From: JAUILA01 sp050289805
GTDB taxonomy: Bacteria > Bacteroidota > Bacteroidia > Cytophagales > Cyclobacteriaceae
Length of the DNA: 64,000 nt
Reading direction: 5' to 3'
NCBI GenBank assembly: GCA_050289805.1
Contig: JBNKGL010000006.1
Location: forward strand, 1-64,000
A program made the translations under genes and the position numbers. Positions 35,251 to 44,250 of this stretch are shown piece by piece. Every line of letters starts with the position of its first letter. The first letter of the stretch is position 1. The notes beneath the pieces were generated by a model, which was not told the origin of the DNA, searched no databases, and worked only from the letters and a program-made list of their open reading frames with translations.

Positions 35251-36688
35251 TAAGGAGCACCATCCCGATGAATGTAAACAGACCGTTTACCAGCAGAATC
35301 TCAAATCCGAATTTATAACCATTAAGGAGTTTTTCTGAGTTGATATTCAGCAGGTAGGAAAGGATAGGTGAGATCACACAGACCAAAGGGACCCAACGAT
35401 CACGCACTTTCTTTTTGGTAAATAATCCGAAAGCATACAAGCCCAGGAGCGGGCCATAGGTATAGCCGGCGGCTTCGAATACTTTCTGAATTACCGCGCC
35501 GTCCAGCACTTCCCTGAACACTATGATAAGCGCGAATAACAAGAGTGAAAATCCAATATGTACCATGAATCTTTTCCTGCGCTGGGATTCCCTCAATTCC
35601 AGCGTTTCTTCCCTTTTAAAACCCAGGAAATCAACACAAAAGGAAGTTGTGAGTGCCGTGAGTGCCGAATCTGCGCTGGAATACGCTGCAGCGGTAATCC
35701 CCAGCAGGAAGGTAATTCCCGCAATAACCGGGAAATAATCCAGTGCCAGCATCGGGAAGAGGTCATCGGTACGTTCCGGGATGGCAATGCCCTTGGTGCC
35801 TGCATAAATATAGAGCAGAGCCCCAAGCATGAGGAAAAGCAAATTCACGAATACCAGCGTAATGGAAAACCAGAACATGTTTTTCTGCGCGTCCTGCAAA
35901 TTCCGGCACGTGAGATTCTTTTGCATCATATCCTGGTCGAGGCCGGTCATAACGATGGCGATAAATGCACCCGAAATAAACTGTTTGAAGAAATTTCTGG
36001 GTCCTTCCCATTCCCAGAAGAATATTTTTGAGTACTCGCTTTCACGAACAGCTTCCACCATCATGCCAGTCGTCATATCAAGTTCTTCACCAATAAGGTA
36101 AATGGCAAAAATGACTGCGAGCAGCATAAATAATGTCTGCAGGGTATCGGTCCACACGATGGTACGAATACCCCCACGGAAGGTATAAAGCCAGATCAGC
36201 ACAATCGTTACAAAGACCGTTACGTGAAATGGTATATCCCAGGCGTCGAAAATTGCCAGTTGCAATACCCCTGCCACAAGGAAAAGCCTGAAGGCCGCAC
36301 CGATGGTTCTGGACAGCAGGAAATAAAATGCTCCGGTTTTATAGGACCAGAATCCGAAACGCTGTTCAAGATAGCCGTAAATAGACACCAGGTTGAGTCT
36401 GTAATACAGCGGCATCAGAACCGTTGCAATCACAAAATACCCGACAAGGTATCCGAAAACAACCTGAAGGTATGAAAACTGGGAGGTCCCTACCCATCCG
36501 GGAACCGAAATGAAGGTTACTCCCGACAGGGAAGCTCCGATCATACCAAAGGCGACCAGGTACCACGGAGACTGCCGGTTACCGGTAAAAAACGTACTGG
36601 AATCGGCCTTGTTCGCGGTTAAAAATGAAATACCGATCAATAGTAAAAAGTACGCGCCTATAATTAGAATAACAGTGGATGCGCTCAT
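35189..36688 (-). CDS. Sodium:solute symporter (SSS family)
   Basis: The 499-residue protein has about 13 membrane helices and SSS features: FFTGNRQSPWYLVAFGMIGASLSGVTFISVPGWVG at the TM1-TM2 region, WLYTFRGGIRTIVWTDTLQT, GLDQDMMQKNLTCRNLQDAQK and ITAAAYSSADSALTALTTSF with the sodium-site serines. The sequence is of the Bacteroidota group with unknown substrate, distinct from the SGLT-like protein at 30538-32382. Its C-terminal codons overlap the proposed antisense RNA. The gene is monocistronic, with clpS divergent 55 bp away. Confidence 0.88.
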   Translation of the reverse strand: MSASTVILIIGAYFLLLIGISFLTANKADSSTFFTGNRQSPWYLVAFGMIGASLSGVTFISVPGWVGTSQFSYLQVVFGYLVGYFVIATVLMPLYYRLNLVSIYGYLEQRFGFWSYKTGAFYFLLSRTIGAAFRLFLVAGVLQLAIFDAWDIPFHVTVFVTIVLIWLYTFRGGIRTIVWTDTLQTLFMLLAVIFAIYLIGEELDMTTGMMVEAVRESEYSKIFFWEWEGPRNFFKQFISGAFIAIVMTGLDQDMMQKNLTCRNLQDAQKNMFWFSITLVFVNLLFLMLGALLYIYAGTKGIAIPERTDDLFPMLALDYFPVIAGITFLLGITAAAYSSADSALTALTTSFCVDFLGFKREETLELRESQRRKRFMVHIGFSLLLFALIIVFREVLDGAVIQKVFEAAGYTYGPLLGLYAFGLFTKKKVRDRWVPLVCVISPILSYLLNINSEKLLNGYKFGFEILLVNGLFTFIGMVLLIKSSRPHENEDGLAVQHKTN

Positions 36689-36743
36689 ATAATGAGGCTA
36701 ATTTGTAATTTTTTTTTACCTTTGACAAATAAATTTCAGCGAC

Positions 36744-37016
36744 ATGACGGAAGTACGATATAAGAATGAAGCGTTGGAAGATATTGCCGTAACCGGTCTT
36801 CGCGACCTGGTTGTGTTTAACGATGACGTCAATACTTTTGAACACGTGATCAAAACCCTGATTAAAGTCTGCAAGCATACCCCCGAGCAGGCGGAACAGT
36901 GCACCATGTTGGTTCATTACAAGGGTAAGTGCTGTGTGAAAAAAGGCGCATGGGAAGATCTTCGCCCGATGCAGCAGGCCATTTGCGAAGCAGGAATCGA
37001 TGCCCGTGTAGTGTAG
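36744..37016 (+). CDS. clpS: ATP-dependent Clp protease adaptor ClpS
   Basis: The 90-residue protein carries the ClpS core: LVVFNDDVNTFEHVIKTLIKVC (N-degron pocket DD residues), the helix EQAEQCTMLVHYKGKCCVKKG, and a final AICEAGIDARVV. It delivers proteins with bulky N-terminal residues to ClpAP or ClpCP. A -7-like TACCTTTG is at 36717-36724, about 20 bp before the ATG. recR follows 13 bp after the stop, so the two are probably cotranscribed. Confidence 0.95.
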   Translation: MTEVRYKNEALEDIAVTGLRDLVVFNDDVNTFEHVIKTLIKVCKHTPEQAEQCTMLVHYKGKCCVKKGAWEDLRPMQQAICEAGIDARVV

Positions 37017-37029
37017 TCGGTCGCAGCGC

Positions 37030-37644
37030 ATGGAATATTCATCCAAACTTATTCAGGAAGCGGTAGAAGAAATCTCAAAATTACCCGGCATTGGGAAGAA
37101 GACAGCTTTGAGGCTGGCCCTTCATTTACTGAAACAACCAGAACAACAATCCATTACATTATCAGAAGCTATTCATAAGCTTCGTACAGAAATACGCTAC
37201 TGTTCCCAGTGTATGAATATCTCCGATGAGGAAACCTGTCGGATATGCCAGTCCCCGAGGCGTGACCGTACGGTGCTTTGCCTGGTAGAGGATACCCGGG
37301 ATGTCATGGCCATAGAAAATACCTCACAATACCAGGGTCTTTATCATATCCTTGGAGGTGTGATTTCCCCAATCGACGGTGTGGGCCCAGCAGACCTTCA
37401 TATAGATCAGCTCATCAGCCGTATCAGCGAAAGCAACGGCGAGATCAGTGAAGTTATTTTTGCGCTCAGCCCTACAATGGAAGGCGACACCACCTCTTTC
37501 TACCTCACAAAAAAACTCAAACCTTTTGGCTTGAAAATCAGTACCATTGCCCGCGGTATTCCCATTGGGGGCGAATTGGAATATACTGATGAAATTACGC
37601 TGGGCAGAAGCATTCAGGGACGAACATTATATCCGCAGGACTGA
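37030..37644 (+). CDS. recR: Recombination mediator RecR
   Basis: The 204-residue protein has the RecR order: helix-hairpin-helix KLPGIGKKTALRLALHLL (about 17-34), a zinc finger CSQCMNISDEETCRIC (about 58-73), and a Toprim domain beginning LCLVEDTRD with ALSPTMEGD. It ends in GRSIQGR. RecR forms a ring that, with RecO/RecF, loads RecA on gapped DNA. It is preceded by clpS and followed after about 50 bp by the aminotransferase. Confidence 0.96.
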   Translation: MEYSSKLIQEAVEEISKLPGIGKKTALRLALHLLKQPEQQSITLSEAIHKLRTEIRYCSQCMNISDEETCRICQSPRRDRTVLCLVEDTRDVMAIENTSQYQGLYHILGGVISPIDGVGPADLHIDQLISRISESNGEISEVIFALSPTMEGDTTSFYLTKKLKPFGLKISTIARGIPIGGELEYTDEITLGRSIQGRTLYPQD

Positions 37645-37697
37645 TTGGATGTCCCTGATTTAATTTCTAATTTTGACCCCGTTTGACAATACTTCAT

Positions 37698-38891
37698 ATG
37701 AATTTATCTGACCGGATTACCCAATTAAAGGAATCTGCGACGCTGGCCATGGCTGCCAAAGCGCGCGAATTGAAAGCAAAAGGGGTTGATGTGATAAGCC
37801 TCAGCCTCGGTGAACCTGATTTTAAGACCCCTAAACACATCCAGGAAGGTGCGAAACAGGCCATCGACAGTCAAAAGTATTTCAGCTATCCCCCTGTTCC
37901 GGGCTATACGGATCTGCGGGAAGCGATCGCAAAAAAGCTGAATAAAGAGAATCATATCCCGTGTCAGGCAGAAAACATAGTAGTTTCGAACGGCGCCAAG
38001 CAGTCTATTGCGAATGTTATGTTCGCTTTGCTGAATCCCGGGGATGAAGTGATCGTTTATTCTCCTTATTGGGTAAGCTACACGGCCCTCATCGAACTGG
38101 CCGAAGGAGTACCGGTGTTTGTCAAGGGGAGTATTGAAAATGACTTCAAGGCTACTGCGGCTCAACTTGAAGCCGCCATTTCGCCGCGCACTAAAGCGGT
38201 GATCTATTCTTCACCTTGCAATCCTACAGGCTCTGTATTCAGCCGTAAAGAACTGGAGGCAATGGCTGATGTAATCCGCAGACATGAGAATATCATCGTA
38301 ATTGCTGATGAAATTTATGAACTGATCAATTACACCGGTGAGAATGTGAGCCTTGCCTCACTTCCGGGTATGTTCGAAAGAACGGTGACGGTAAATGGCT
38401 TTGCGAAGGGATTCGCGATGACGGGGTGGCGGGTAGGCTATATTGCCGCGCCCCTCTGGATGGCCAAGGGTTGTAATAAAATGCAGGGTCAGATCACTTC
38501 TGCGAATTGTTCGATAGCACAACGGGCGGCACTCACTGCCATTACAGGTGACCTTGCGCCCAGTTATGAAATGGCGGAAGCCTACCTCAAAAGAAGAGAC
38601 CTGGTGGCAAGTCTCCTGTCAGACGTTCCCGGAATTAAGATCAATAAACCGCAGGGTGCATTCTATTTCTTTCCCGATGTGAGTCATTACTTCGGGAAGA
38701 CTGATGGTAACATAACGATCCGGGATGCGGATGATTTCTGCCTGTATATTCTTCAGAAGGCTCATGTTTCACTGGTTTCCGGGGAGGCATTCGGGGATCC
38801 TGATTGTGTGCGCCTGTCGTATGCGGCTTCAGAGGATGACCTGAAAGAAGCAATCAAACGTATAAGGGAGACTCTGGCCCGGCTTAGCTGA
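37698..38891 (+). CDS. PLP-dependent class I aminotransferase (aspartate-type)
   Basis: I use the ATG at 37698 (MNLSDRITQLKESATLAMAAKA), since the TTG frame upstream adds only five residues. The 397-residue product is of the Igamma subfamily: ISLSLGEPDFKTP, YSSPCNPTGSVF, IADEIYELINY, PLP-binding lysine K237 in NGFAKGFAMTGWRVGY, and RLSYAASEDDL with the carboxylate-binding arginine. It interconverts aspartate and oxaloacetate using glutamate, with possible prephenate side activity in this family. It is probably cotranscribed with clpS-recR, and a strong bidirectional terminator follows. Confidence 0.92.
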   Translation: MNLSDRITQLKESATLAMAAKARELKAKGVDVISLSLGEPDFKTPKHIQEGAKQAIDSQKYFSYPPVPGYTDLREAIAKKLNKENHIPCQAENIVVSNGAKQSIANVMFALLNPGDEVIVYSPYWVSYTALIELAEGVPVFVKGSIENDFKATAAQLEAAISPRTKAVIYSSPCNPTGSVFSRKELEAMADVIRRHENIIVIADEIYELINYTGENVSLASLPGMFERTVTVNGFAKGFAMTGWRVGYIAAPLWMAKGCNKMQGQITSANCSIAQRAALTAITGDLAPSYEMAEAYLKRRDLVASLLSDVPGIKINKPQGAFYFFPDVSHYFGKTDGNITIRDADDFCLYILQKAHVSLVSGEAFGDPDCVRLSYAASEDDLKEAIKRIRETLARLS

Positions 38892-38911
38892 TAGCACAAG
38901 TTGAAACAAAA

Positions 38912-38948
38912 AAATAACCCCAAAGCAGCCTAGGCCTTGGGGTTATTT
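38912..38948. terminator. Strong bidirectional intrinsic terminator
   Basis: AAATAACCCCAA (38912-38923) and TTGGGGTTATTT (38937-38948) form a perfect 12-bp stem with a 13-nt loop, with A-runs on one side and T-runs on the other. It lies between the convergent aminotransferase and the carboxypeptidase-like-domain gene and can serve both. Confidence 0.88.
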
Positions 38949-39099
38949 CGTGTCTATAGTTGGCTTTATGTCTATGAAGGTACTTCTTCAGTACTAAATT
39001 TCATATATAAAAGATGCTTACCTGTCGCAAATGTCGATGAACGACAAAATATTACGATTAATGTTTAGGTGAGGGGAGAGGCGATGGCACAAATAGGCA

Positions 39100-40401
39100 T
39101 TAGCGGTCTTCAAACTGGAATTCCAGAACACCCTGCTTTTCCAGGTCAGCAACGATCTCTTCATTCAGTGGTGTGTCCTTTATTACATTGTAATTAGCCC
39201 AGAAATCCTTGTTGTATTGTGTTTCCTGGTACTGAAGACCATATCGGCGCATCTTTTCGGTGTTATCAATTCGCTCAACCGTATTGGCAAAGACCTGGTT
39301 CACCAGTAATTCCTGGAGAACTTCCGTTTCAAATTTAAGGCTTTCGGTTTTTTCGTTATACCAGTTGATCTTTGATTCCATGGTCATGTAATTGAGATAC
39401 ATCTTTCCGCGGTATTCCTTGAAATCAATGATCTTTTTCTCCGAGATATGCTTACTAACCATACGCTTTCGTTTCTTAATGACCGTATTCGGAAATAATT
39501 CCTCCTGTTCAATCCGTATGATCGCGTAGGTATCCGTGTCAATATACATTCGTGTAAAGCGATTCGGCGTATTCCGTTCAACGACATATACACGGTGTTC
39601 ATTATAATAGGTAATCTTGATCCTTTTAAAATCCTGGTAAAACGGATTTACTTTTTCAGGGTCTATATCGGGGAAATCATGATAACGCACATCGTTTTCA
39701 AGCAGTAGACTTTCCAGGAGGTTGTTCTGTTCAAAATACCGAACCCATTTATTGTCATACCCCAGGCTCTTGCGCACTTCGGTAAGTCCGACACGCTCCC
39801 GAAGGCGATCCTTGTTTTTCGGGTAGCCGTAATCTTCGTCATAAATTTTAACGGCAGCTTCGAGCAATGAGAAATAAGTGCCGCCAAGCTTTTTCAGGTC
39901 GCGGTAAAAGCCATCGAGCAGAAAGGGTTCCATGGGAAAATTCTTTTCAATCCGGTTTACGGCGATCTGCGTAATGTCGGCACCCGTAAGGGAATCTTTG
40001 ATCACAACCTCGTCAAGTACCTGGGTAGCCTTGTTTAGCTGAAAAAGGATGGTATCCTTATTGATCAAATCCCGAAAAGGCACCTCACGGTTTTCGTAAC
40101 CCATCATGCTGATCACCATCGTGCTGTTCCTGAATTCTACGGGGACATGAAAATCAAATTTGCCAAGCGAGTTTGATATGGTCCTGATGCTTTCATTTTT
40201 TACACCGATCGTCGCAAAAACCAATGGCTCCTTGGAGTCACTGTCGATGAGTGTCCCGGATACGGTGAAGGTTTTCTGGGCAAGCAGGGAACCTGCCCCG
40301 AGAATCAGCCAAATCACGGAAAATGTAAAAATTCTTAAAACCAAAACGCCTGACAACTTATTATTTCTATCAAAGATCAACAACACCCGGGACGAAATCA
40401 A
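39100..40401 (-). CDS. Secreted carboxypeptidase-regulatory-like domain protein
   Basis: The 433-residue frame has a hydrophobic signal (VLRIFTFSVIWLILGAGSLLAQ), probably preceded by a GTG start inside the listed frame. A carboxypeptidase-regulatory-like beta-sandwich follows (FTVSGTLIDSDSKEPLVFATIGVK, MMGYENREV, about 45-130), then about 300 residues of mixed strand and helix (FYRDLKKLGGTYFSLLEAAVKIYDE; YYNEHRVYVVERN). The architecture is the same as in DUF5686-like proteins without the beta-barrel. It is probably in the periplasm or at the outer membrane. No enzyme motif is recognised. Confidence 0.75.
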   Translation of the reverse strand: MISSRVLLIFDRNNKLSGVLVLRIFTFSVIWLILGAGSLLAQKTFTVSGTLIDSDSKEPLVFATIGVKNESIRTISNSLGKFDFHVPVEFRNSTMVISMMGYENREVPFRDLINKDTILFQLNKATQVLDEVVIKDSLTGADITQIAVNRIEKNFPMEPFLLDGFYRDLKKLGGTYFSLLEAAVKIYDEDYGYPKNKDRLRERVGLTEVRKSLGYDNKWVRYFEQNNLLESLLLENDVRYHDFPDIDPEKVNPFYQDFKRIKITYYNEHRVYVVERNTPNRFTRMYIDTDTYAIIRIEQEELFPNTVIKKRKRMVSKHISEKKIIDFKEYRGKMYLNYMTMESKINWYNEKTESLKFETEVLQELLVNQVFANTVERIDNTEKMRRYGLQYQETQYNKDFWANYNVIKDTPLNEEIVADLEKQGVLEFQFEDR

Positions 40402-40561
40402 TGTAAATGCCCATGTTTCCGCACATGAAATAATAAATGTAATATTTCATCACAGATTAATTAAAAAACGCTGCAAGTTCTGTGCCCTTTTTGGCTACAC
40501 ATCTCATTTTGGAAACATCACTTATGCATATTATATGTAATTTAGTAAATAAACTATTTCA

Positions 40562-41686
40562 TTGACAGCACTCGAACGCATACCGAAAATTTGGAAAACA
40601 GCCTATCTCCTGATATGCTCCTGGTATGCTTTTAATTATGCCCTGAGCGCAATCATTGAATGGCGTATTGAACGCCCCTATAACACGATTTCTCTTGAAA
40701 ACGGATTTTACCTGCTGGAGGCCGTTTGTATTTCCATTGCGCTGATATTTTTCTACTCCAATTTTTTGACGCGTTTCCGTCTTCCGGTTCAGATCATCGG
40801 GCATATCGGGGGCCTGCTCGTATATTTTTTATTCATCAGTTACCTTTCGTATTATTTTAATGATTACCTCGACGGCAGGGTCTATTTCGACGACTGGAAA
40901 GAGTATATGACAGATCTCCTGAGTTGGGACGCGATGCGCTATTATGACCAGTATCTGATCACAGTGGCCGTTTTTTACATAATTCGCTACTTCACCAGCC
41001 TTCAGTCGGAAGAGAAGGAAAAGTCGAGTCTGGAGATAAAAAATAAGGAGATGCAGATCTCATTGCTGAAGTCGCAGATCAATCCCCATTTTCTTTTCAA
41101 TACCCTGAATTCGATCAGTACGCTGGTGGGCACCAATAAGGAAAAAGCGCGTAGTGTGATCGGGCAATTATCGGATATCTTCAGGTATGCCCTGGAGTCC
41201 CATGATGGTCAGCTGGTGAAGCTCAGCAGTGAACTGGAATTTATAGAAAATTATATCCGGATCCAGGAAGTACGATTTGGCGAAAGATTACGTTACGTGA
41301 AAGATGTGTCTGCGTCATGCCTTAATATGGATATACCGCCTATGATCCTTCAGCCCTTGGTTGAGAATTCCGTAAAATACGGTATCGCACCCAAAGATGA
41401 CGGAGGTACGATATGGCTGGTTGTAAAACCGGTCGGTGACGGTGTAATATTTAGGGTATCAGATGACGGATTAGGCAAAAACGCTAAAAAAGTACTCGAT
41501 GGAAACTCTACAGGCGTGGGTATCAAGAATACCGACAGGCGTCTGAAGAGTATATATGGTCCGGCGGCAGGATTAAACATCCAGGCGCGGGATGATGGTT
41601 ACTCCGTATCTTTCACCATTCCGAATAAATGGATAGAAAGAAGGAACGATAAGTTGGTGATAATGGAAAAGGAAACAATTAATTAA
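40562..41686 (+). CDS. LytS-type sensor histidine kinase
   Basis: The 374-residue protein begins with TTG. It has about four membrane helices (about 13-30, 45-65, 76-95, 130-142) and a cytoplasmic coiled linker. A His_kinase domain follows with QINPHFLFNTLNSISTL (H176), and a HATPase domain has LQPLVENSVKYGI and GVGIKNTDRRLKSIYG. It is more similar in layout to the regulator gene right after it (8 bp) than to the kinase at 14524-15573. It probably reads a membrane or envelope signal. Confidence 0.9.
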   Translation: MTALERIPKIWKTAYLLICSWYAFNYALSAIIEWRIERPYNTISLENGFYLLEAVCISIALIFFYSNFLTRFRLPVQIIGHIGGLLVYFLFISYLSYYFNDYLDGRVYFDDWKEYMTDLLSWDAMRYYDQYLITVAVFYIIRYFTSLQSEEKEKSSLEIKNKEMQISLLKSQINPHFLFNTLNSISTLVGTNKEKARSVIGQLSDIFRYALESHDGQLVKLSSELEFIENYIRIQEVRFGERLRYVKDVSASCLNMDIPPMILQPLVENSVKYGIAPKDDGGTIWLVVKPVGDGVIFRVSDDGLGKNAKKVLDGNSTGVGIKNTDRRLKSIYGPAAGLNIQARDDGYSVSFTIPNKWIERRNDKLVIMEKETIN

Positions 41687-41694
41687 AAGATGAG

Positions 41695-42447
41695 ATGAAA
41701 ATTACCTGTATTATCATAGATGATGAAAGTTTAGCCCGGGATTTGCTGATGGAATACATTCAGCCCTATTCCGATATTGAAGTGGTTGCGCAGTGCAGCA
41801 AGGGAAGTGAAGCTGTTGAAAAAATAAATCTCCTTGAGCCGGATCTGATATTTTTGGATGTACAAATGCCGGGAATGGATGGATTTGGTGTTCTTGAAGC
41901 CATCGATCATCAACCGTATGTTATTTTTACAACGGCCTATGACCAGTATGCCCTGCAGGCATTTGACAAGAATGCTGTGGATTATGTACTGAAGCCTTTG
42001 AATGAAGAACGCTTTAATACGGCAGTAAAACGCGCCATGGATCGAATTACTTCCGAGAAATCACAAAATGTTGAGGACCTCCTTCGTACTATCCAAAAGG
42101 GAGATAAGGGAAGTAACAGGTATTCATCGCATCTCTTTGTACAGAAATCTGAAAAATTACTGAACCTCGAAGTAAAGGATATTATGTATCTGGAAGCTTC
42201 GGGTGATTATACTGTGCTTTCAACCAAGGGAGATCAGTTTCTTAGCTCCAGCGGAATCGGTAAGCTGGAAGAAAAGCTGGATCCGGAAATATTTATCAGA
42301 ATTCACCGCTCTACAATCATAAATCTCAATTTCCTGAAGGAAATAGAAAAGCATTTCAATGGAGGGTTGATTGTGAAAATGGAAAATTCCAAAACCTTCC
42401 CTGTGAGCCGGACATATGCCAAGCAAATTCGCAAGAAGGTCGTCTAG
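41695..42447 (+). CDS. LytTR-family response regulator
   Basis: The 250-residue protein has a receiver (IIDDES, phosphoacceptor D55 in LIFLDVQMPGMDGF, lysine in YVLKPL) and a LytTR DNA-binding domain (about 145-250: LFVQKSEKLLNLEVKDIMYLEASGDYTVLST, then RIHRSTIINLNFLKEIEKH). It is cotranscribed with its kinase. The AGCS symporter gene follows 84 bp later on the same strand and may be a target. Confidence 0.92.
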   Translation: MKITCIIIDDESLARDLLMEYIQPYSDIEVVAQCSKGSEAVEKINLLEPDLIFLDVQMPGMDGFGVLEAIDHQPYVIFTTAYDQYALQAFDKNAVDYVLKPLNEERFNTAVKRAMDRITSEKSQNVEDLLRTIQKGDKGSNRYSSHLFVQKSEKLLNLEVKDIMYLEASGDYTVLSTKGDQFLSSSGIGKLEEKLDPEIFIRIHRSTIINLNFLKEIEKHFNGGLIVKMENSKTFPVSRTYAKQIRKKVV

Positions 42448-42491
42448 GTTCCTGCCGGTTATATAATCCGGTTTTGCGTAACGGTTAATTT

Positions 42492-42523
42492 TAGTAGTTT
42501 TGCTTTTTCCTAAAAAACTACTA
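42492..42523 (+). repeat. Inverted repeat in the leader of the AGCS symporter gene
   Basis: TAGTAGTTTT (42492-42501) and AAAACTACTA (42514-42523) are perfect 10-bp arms around a 12-nt loop, 8 bp before the symporter ATG. The element is a plausible operator or mRNA hairpin controlling ribosome access. Confidence 0.55.
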
Positions 42524-42531
42524 GCACTACT

Positions 42532-44250
42532 ATGCAAGAACTCAATGATGTTCTTTCGCTGATTGACGGTTATATTGGCGGGTCCACCTGGTTTGTATTC
42601 CTTTTATTATTTATTGGCGCATTTTTTACCATCTATCTCGGGTTTCCCCAGATACGATATTTCCGCCACGCACTGCGGGTAGTCGCAGGAAAATTTGACA
42701 GAAAAGGTGATCAGGGTGATGCATCCCATTTCCAGGCGCTTGCGACGGCACTCTCCGGAACCGTTGGTACTGGCAATATCGGAGGAGTAGCGCTGGCGAT
42801 ACACCTGGGTGGACCGGCAGCTTTATTCTGGATGCTGGTCACTGCATTTTTAGGTATGACTACCAAGTTCGTGGAAGTTACCCTTTCCCATAAATACCGG
42901 GAAAAGGATACCGAAGGACTCATTGCCGGTGGTCCGATGTACTATATGAAAAATGCGACGTTCAAGATCGGCGGCAAACCGGTAAAACTCGCATGGCTTG
43001 GGGCAATATTTGCTTTTGCCACGATCCTTTCCTCTTTTGGAACCGGAAACCTTCCTCAGATCAACAATATTGCCGATTCCGTTTATTCATCCTTTCAGAT
43101 TGAGCGTTGGCAAACCGGCCTTGTGCTGGCGGTAATTCTGGCGCTTGTAATCCTGGGTGGAATTAAGCGTATTGTGAAAGTGACGGAAAAACTGGTTCCG
43201 GCTATGGCCATCCTTTATTTCCTGGGAGCCCTGGCGGTGATTTTAACTAATTTTGAAAATATTCTTCCTTCCTTCATATCGATTTTCTCGGATGTGTTCT
43301 CTGGTACAGCCGCTGCAGGAGGTTTCCTCGGAGCCAATCTTGCATTTGCGTTCAACCGTGGTGTGAACCGGGGTCTTTTCTCCAATGAGGCCGGTCAGGG
43401 TTCTGCACCAATTGCGCACGCCGCTGCCAAGGCGAATGAACCTGTTTCGGAAGGTATGGTGGCCATACTTGAGCCATTTATTGATACTATTATTATTTGT
43501 TCCCTTACAGGATTGGTTCTTCTTTCATCAGGAGCATGGAATGAGAAATACCAGAATATCTTTGATTATACCGATGTCGATATTCTTGGCGCGAGCTTCG
43601 ATGAAAATAATGAGGCTGACCGGCAGCGTCTCTATGAATACCTTGTGGAAGGGGAAGATATGAAAATGTTTACCGGTGACCTGAATATAAGCGACGGTAA
43701 AATCACCGACGAAGTGACCGTGGTAAACAACCGTTCAATCGCTGAAGAGGTAATCGTTAACATCGATGAAGACGGAGAATGGGTTCCCTATACCGGAACC
43801 ATTGAAGTAACAAACGGAGATGTGGTTGTTGGCAGCGGACCTTCGGTTCGCTTCGAAGGTAAATCACTGGTGCATAGTGCCCAGCTAACCACCTTCGCTT
43901 TCAGGAAGAGTTTCCTTGGTGAAAATGGTAAACTTATCGTAACCATTGGATTGCTGCTGTTTGCCTTTTCTACGGCCATCTCCTGGTCCTACTACGGCGA
44001 CAGGGCGACAACTTATCTTTTCGGAACCAGGTATATCATTTTCTACAGAATTCTTTATGTGATCGGATTCTTTCTGGCATCCTTCACACCCACAACTATT
44101 ATCTGGACCCTTTCCGGAATAACCATTGCGCTGATGACCATTCCAAACCTTATAGGTATCTTCTGGTTGCGTGGTGAGATGAAAGAAACTGTGAAGCAGT
44201 ACTGGATTGATTTTAAAGCGGATTGGCCGGATGCCAAAATTCCACGTTAA
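42532..44250 (+). CDS. AGCS-family alanine/glycine:cation symporter with large insertion
   Basis: The 572-residue protein has AGCS hallmarks: QALATALSGTVGTGNIGGVALAIHLGGPAALFWM, GGPMYYMKNA, and NRGVNRGLFSNEAGQGSAPIAHAAAKANEP. The family usually has about 10-11 helices and 440-490 residues. The extra length is a soluble acidic stretch of about 110 residues (about 345-455, WNEKYQNIF to SVRFEGKSLVH) between helices, probably on the periplasmic side. It imports alanine or glycine with Na+ or H+. Its TAA overlaps the stop of the convergent anti-sigma fusion gene in a shared TTAA. Confidence 0.9.
   Translation: MQELNDVLSLIDGYIGGSTWFVFLLLFIGAFFTIYLGFPQIRYFRHALRVVAGKFDRKGDQGDASHFQALATALSGTVGTGNIGGVALAIHLGGPAALFWMLVTAFLGMTTKFVEVTLSHKYREKDTEGLIAGGPMYYMKNATFKIGGKPVKLAWLGAIFAFATILSSFGTGNLPQINNIADSVYSSFQIERWQTGLVLAVILALVILGGIKRIVKVTEKLVPAMAILYFLGALAVILTNFENILPSFISIFSDVFSGTAAAGGFLGANLAFAFNRGVNRGLFSNEAGQGSAPIAHAAAKANEPVSEGMVAILEPFIDTIIICSLTGLVLLSSGAWNEKYQNIFDYTDVDILGASFDENNEADRQRLYEYLVEGEDMKMFTGDLNISDGKITDEVTVVNNRSIAEEVIVNIDEDGEWVPYTGTIEVTNGDVVVGSGPSVRFEGKSLVHSAQLTTFAFRKSFLGENGKLIVTIGLLLFAFSTAISWSYYGDRATTYLFGTRYIIFYRILYVIGFFLASFTPTTIIWTLSGITIALMTIPNLIGIFWLRGEMKETVKQYWIDFKADWPDAKIPR

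Noticed and set aside
35176..35253. A 25-codon frame downstream of the orphan sigma-54-like element
   Set aside because: It has no ribosome site or family match, runs through the terminator-like hairpin, and is antisense to real symporter codons. A short RNA is the simpler reading.
40402..40561. Searched this gap and the other intergenic gaps for tRNA-like cloverleafs
   Set aside because: No acceptor stem or TTCGAATCC-type T-arm was found in any of them.
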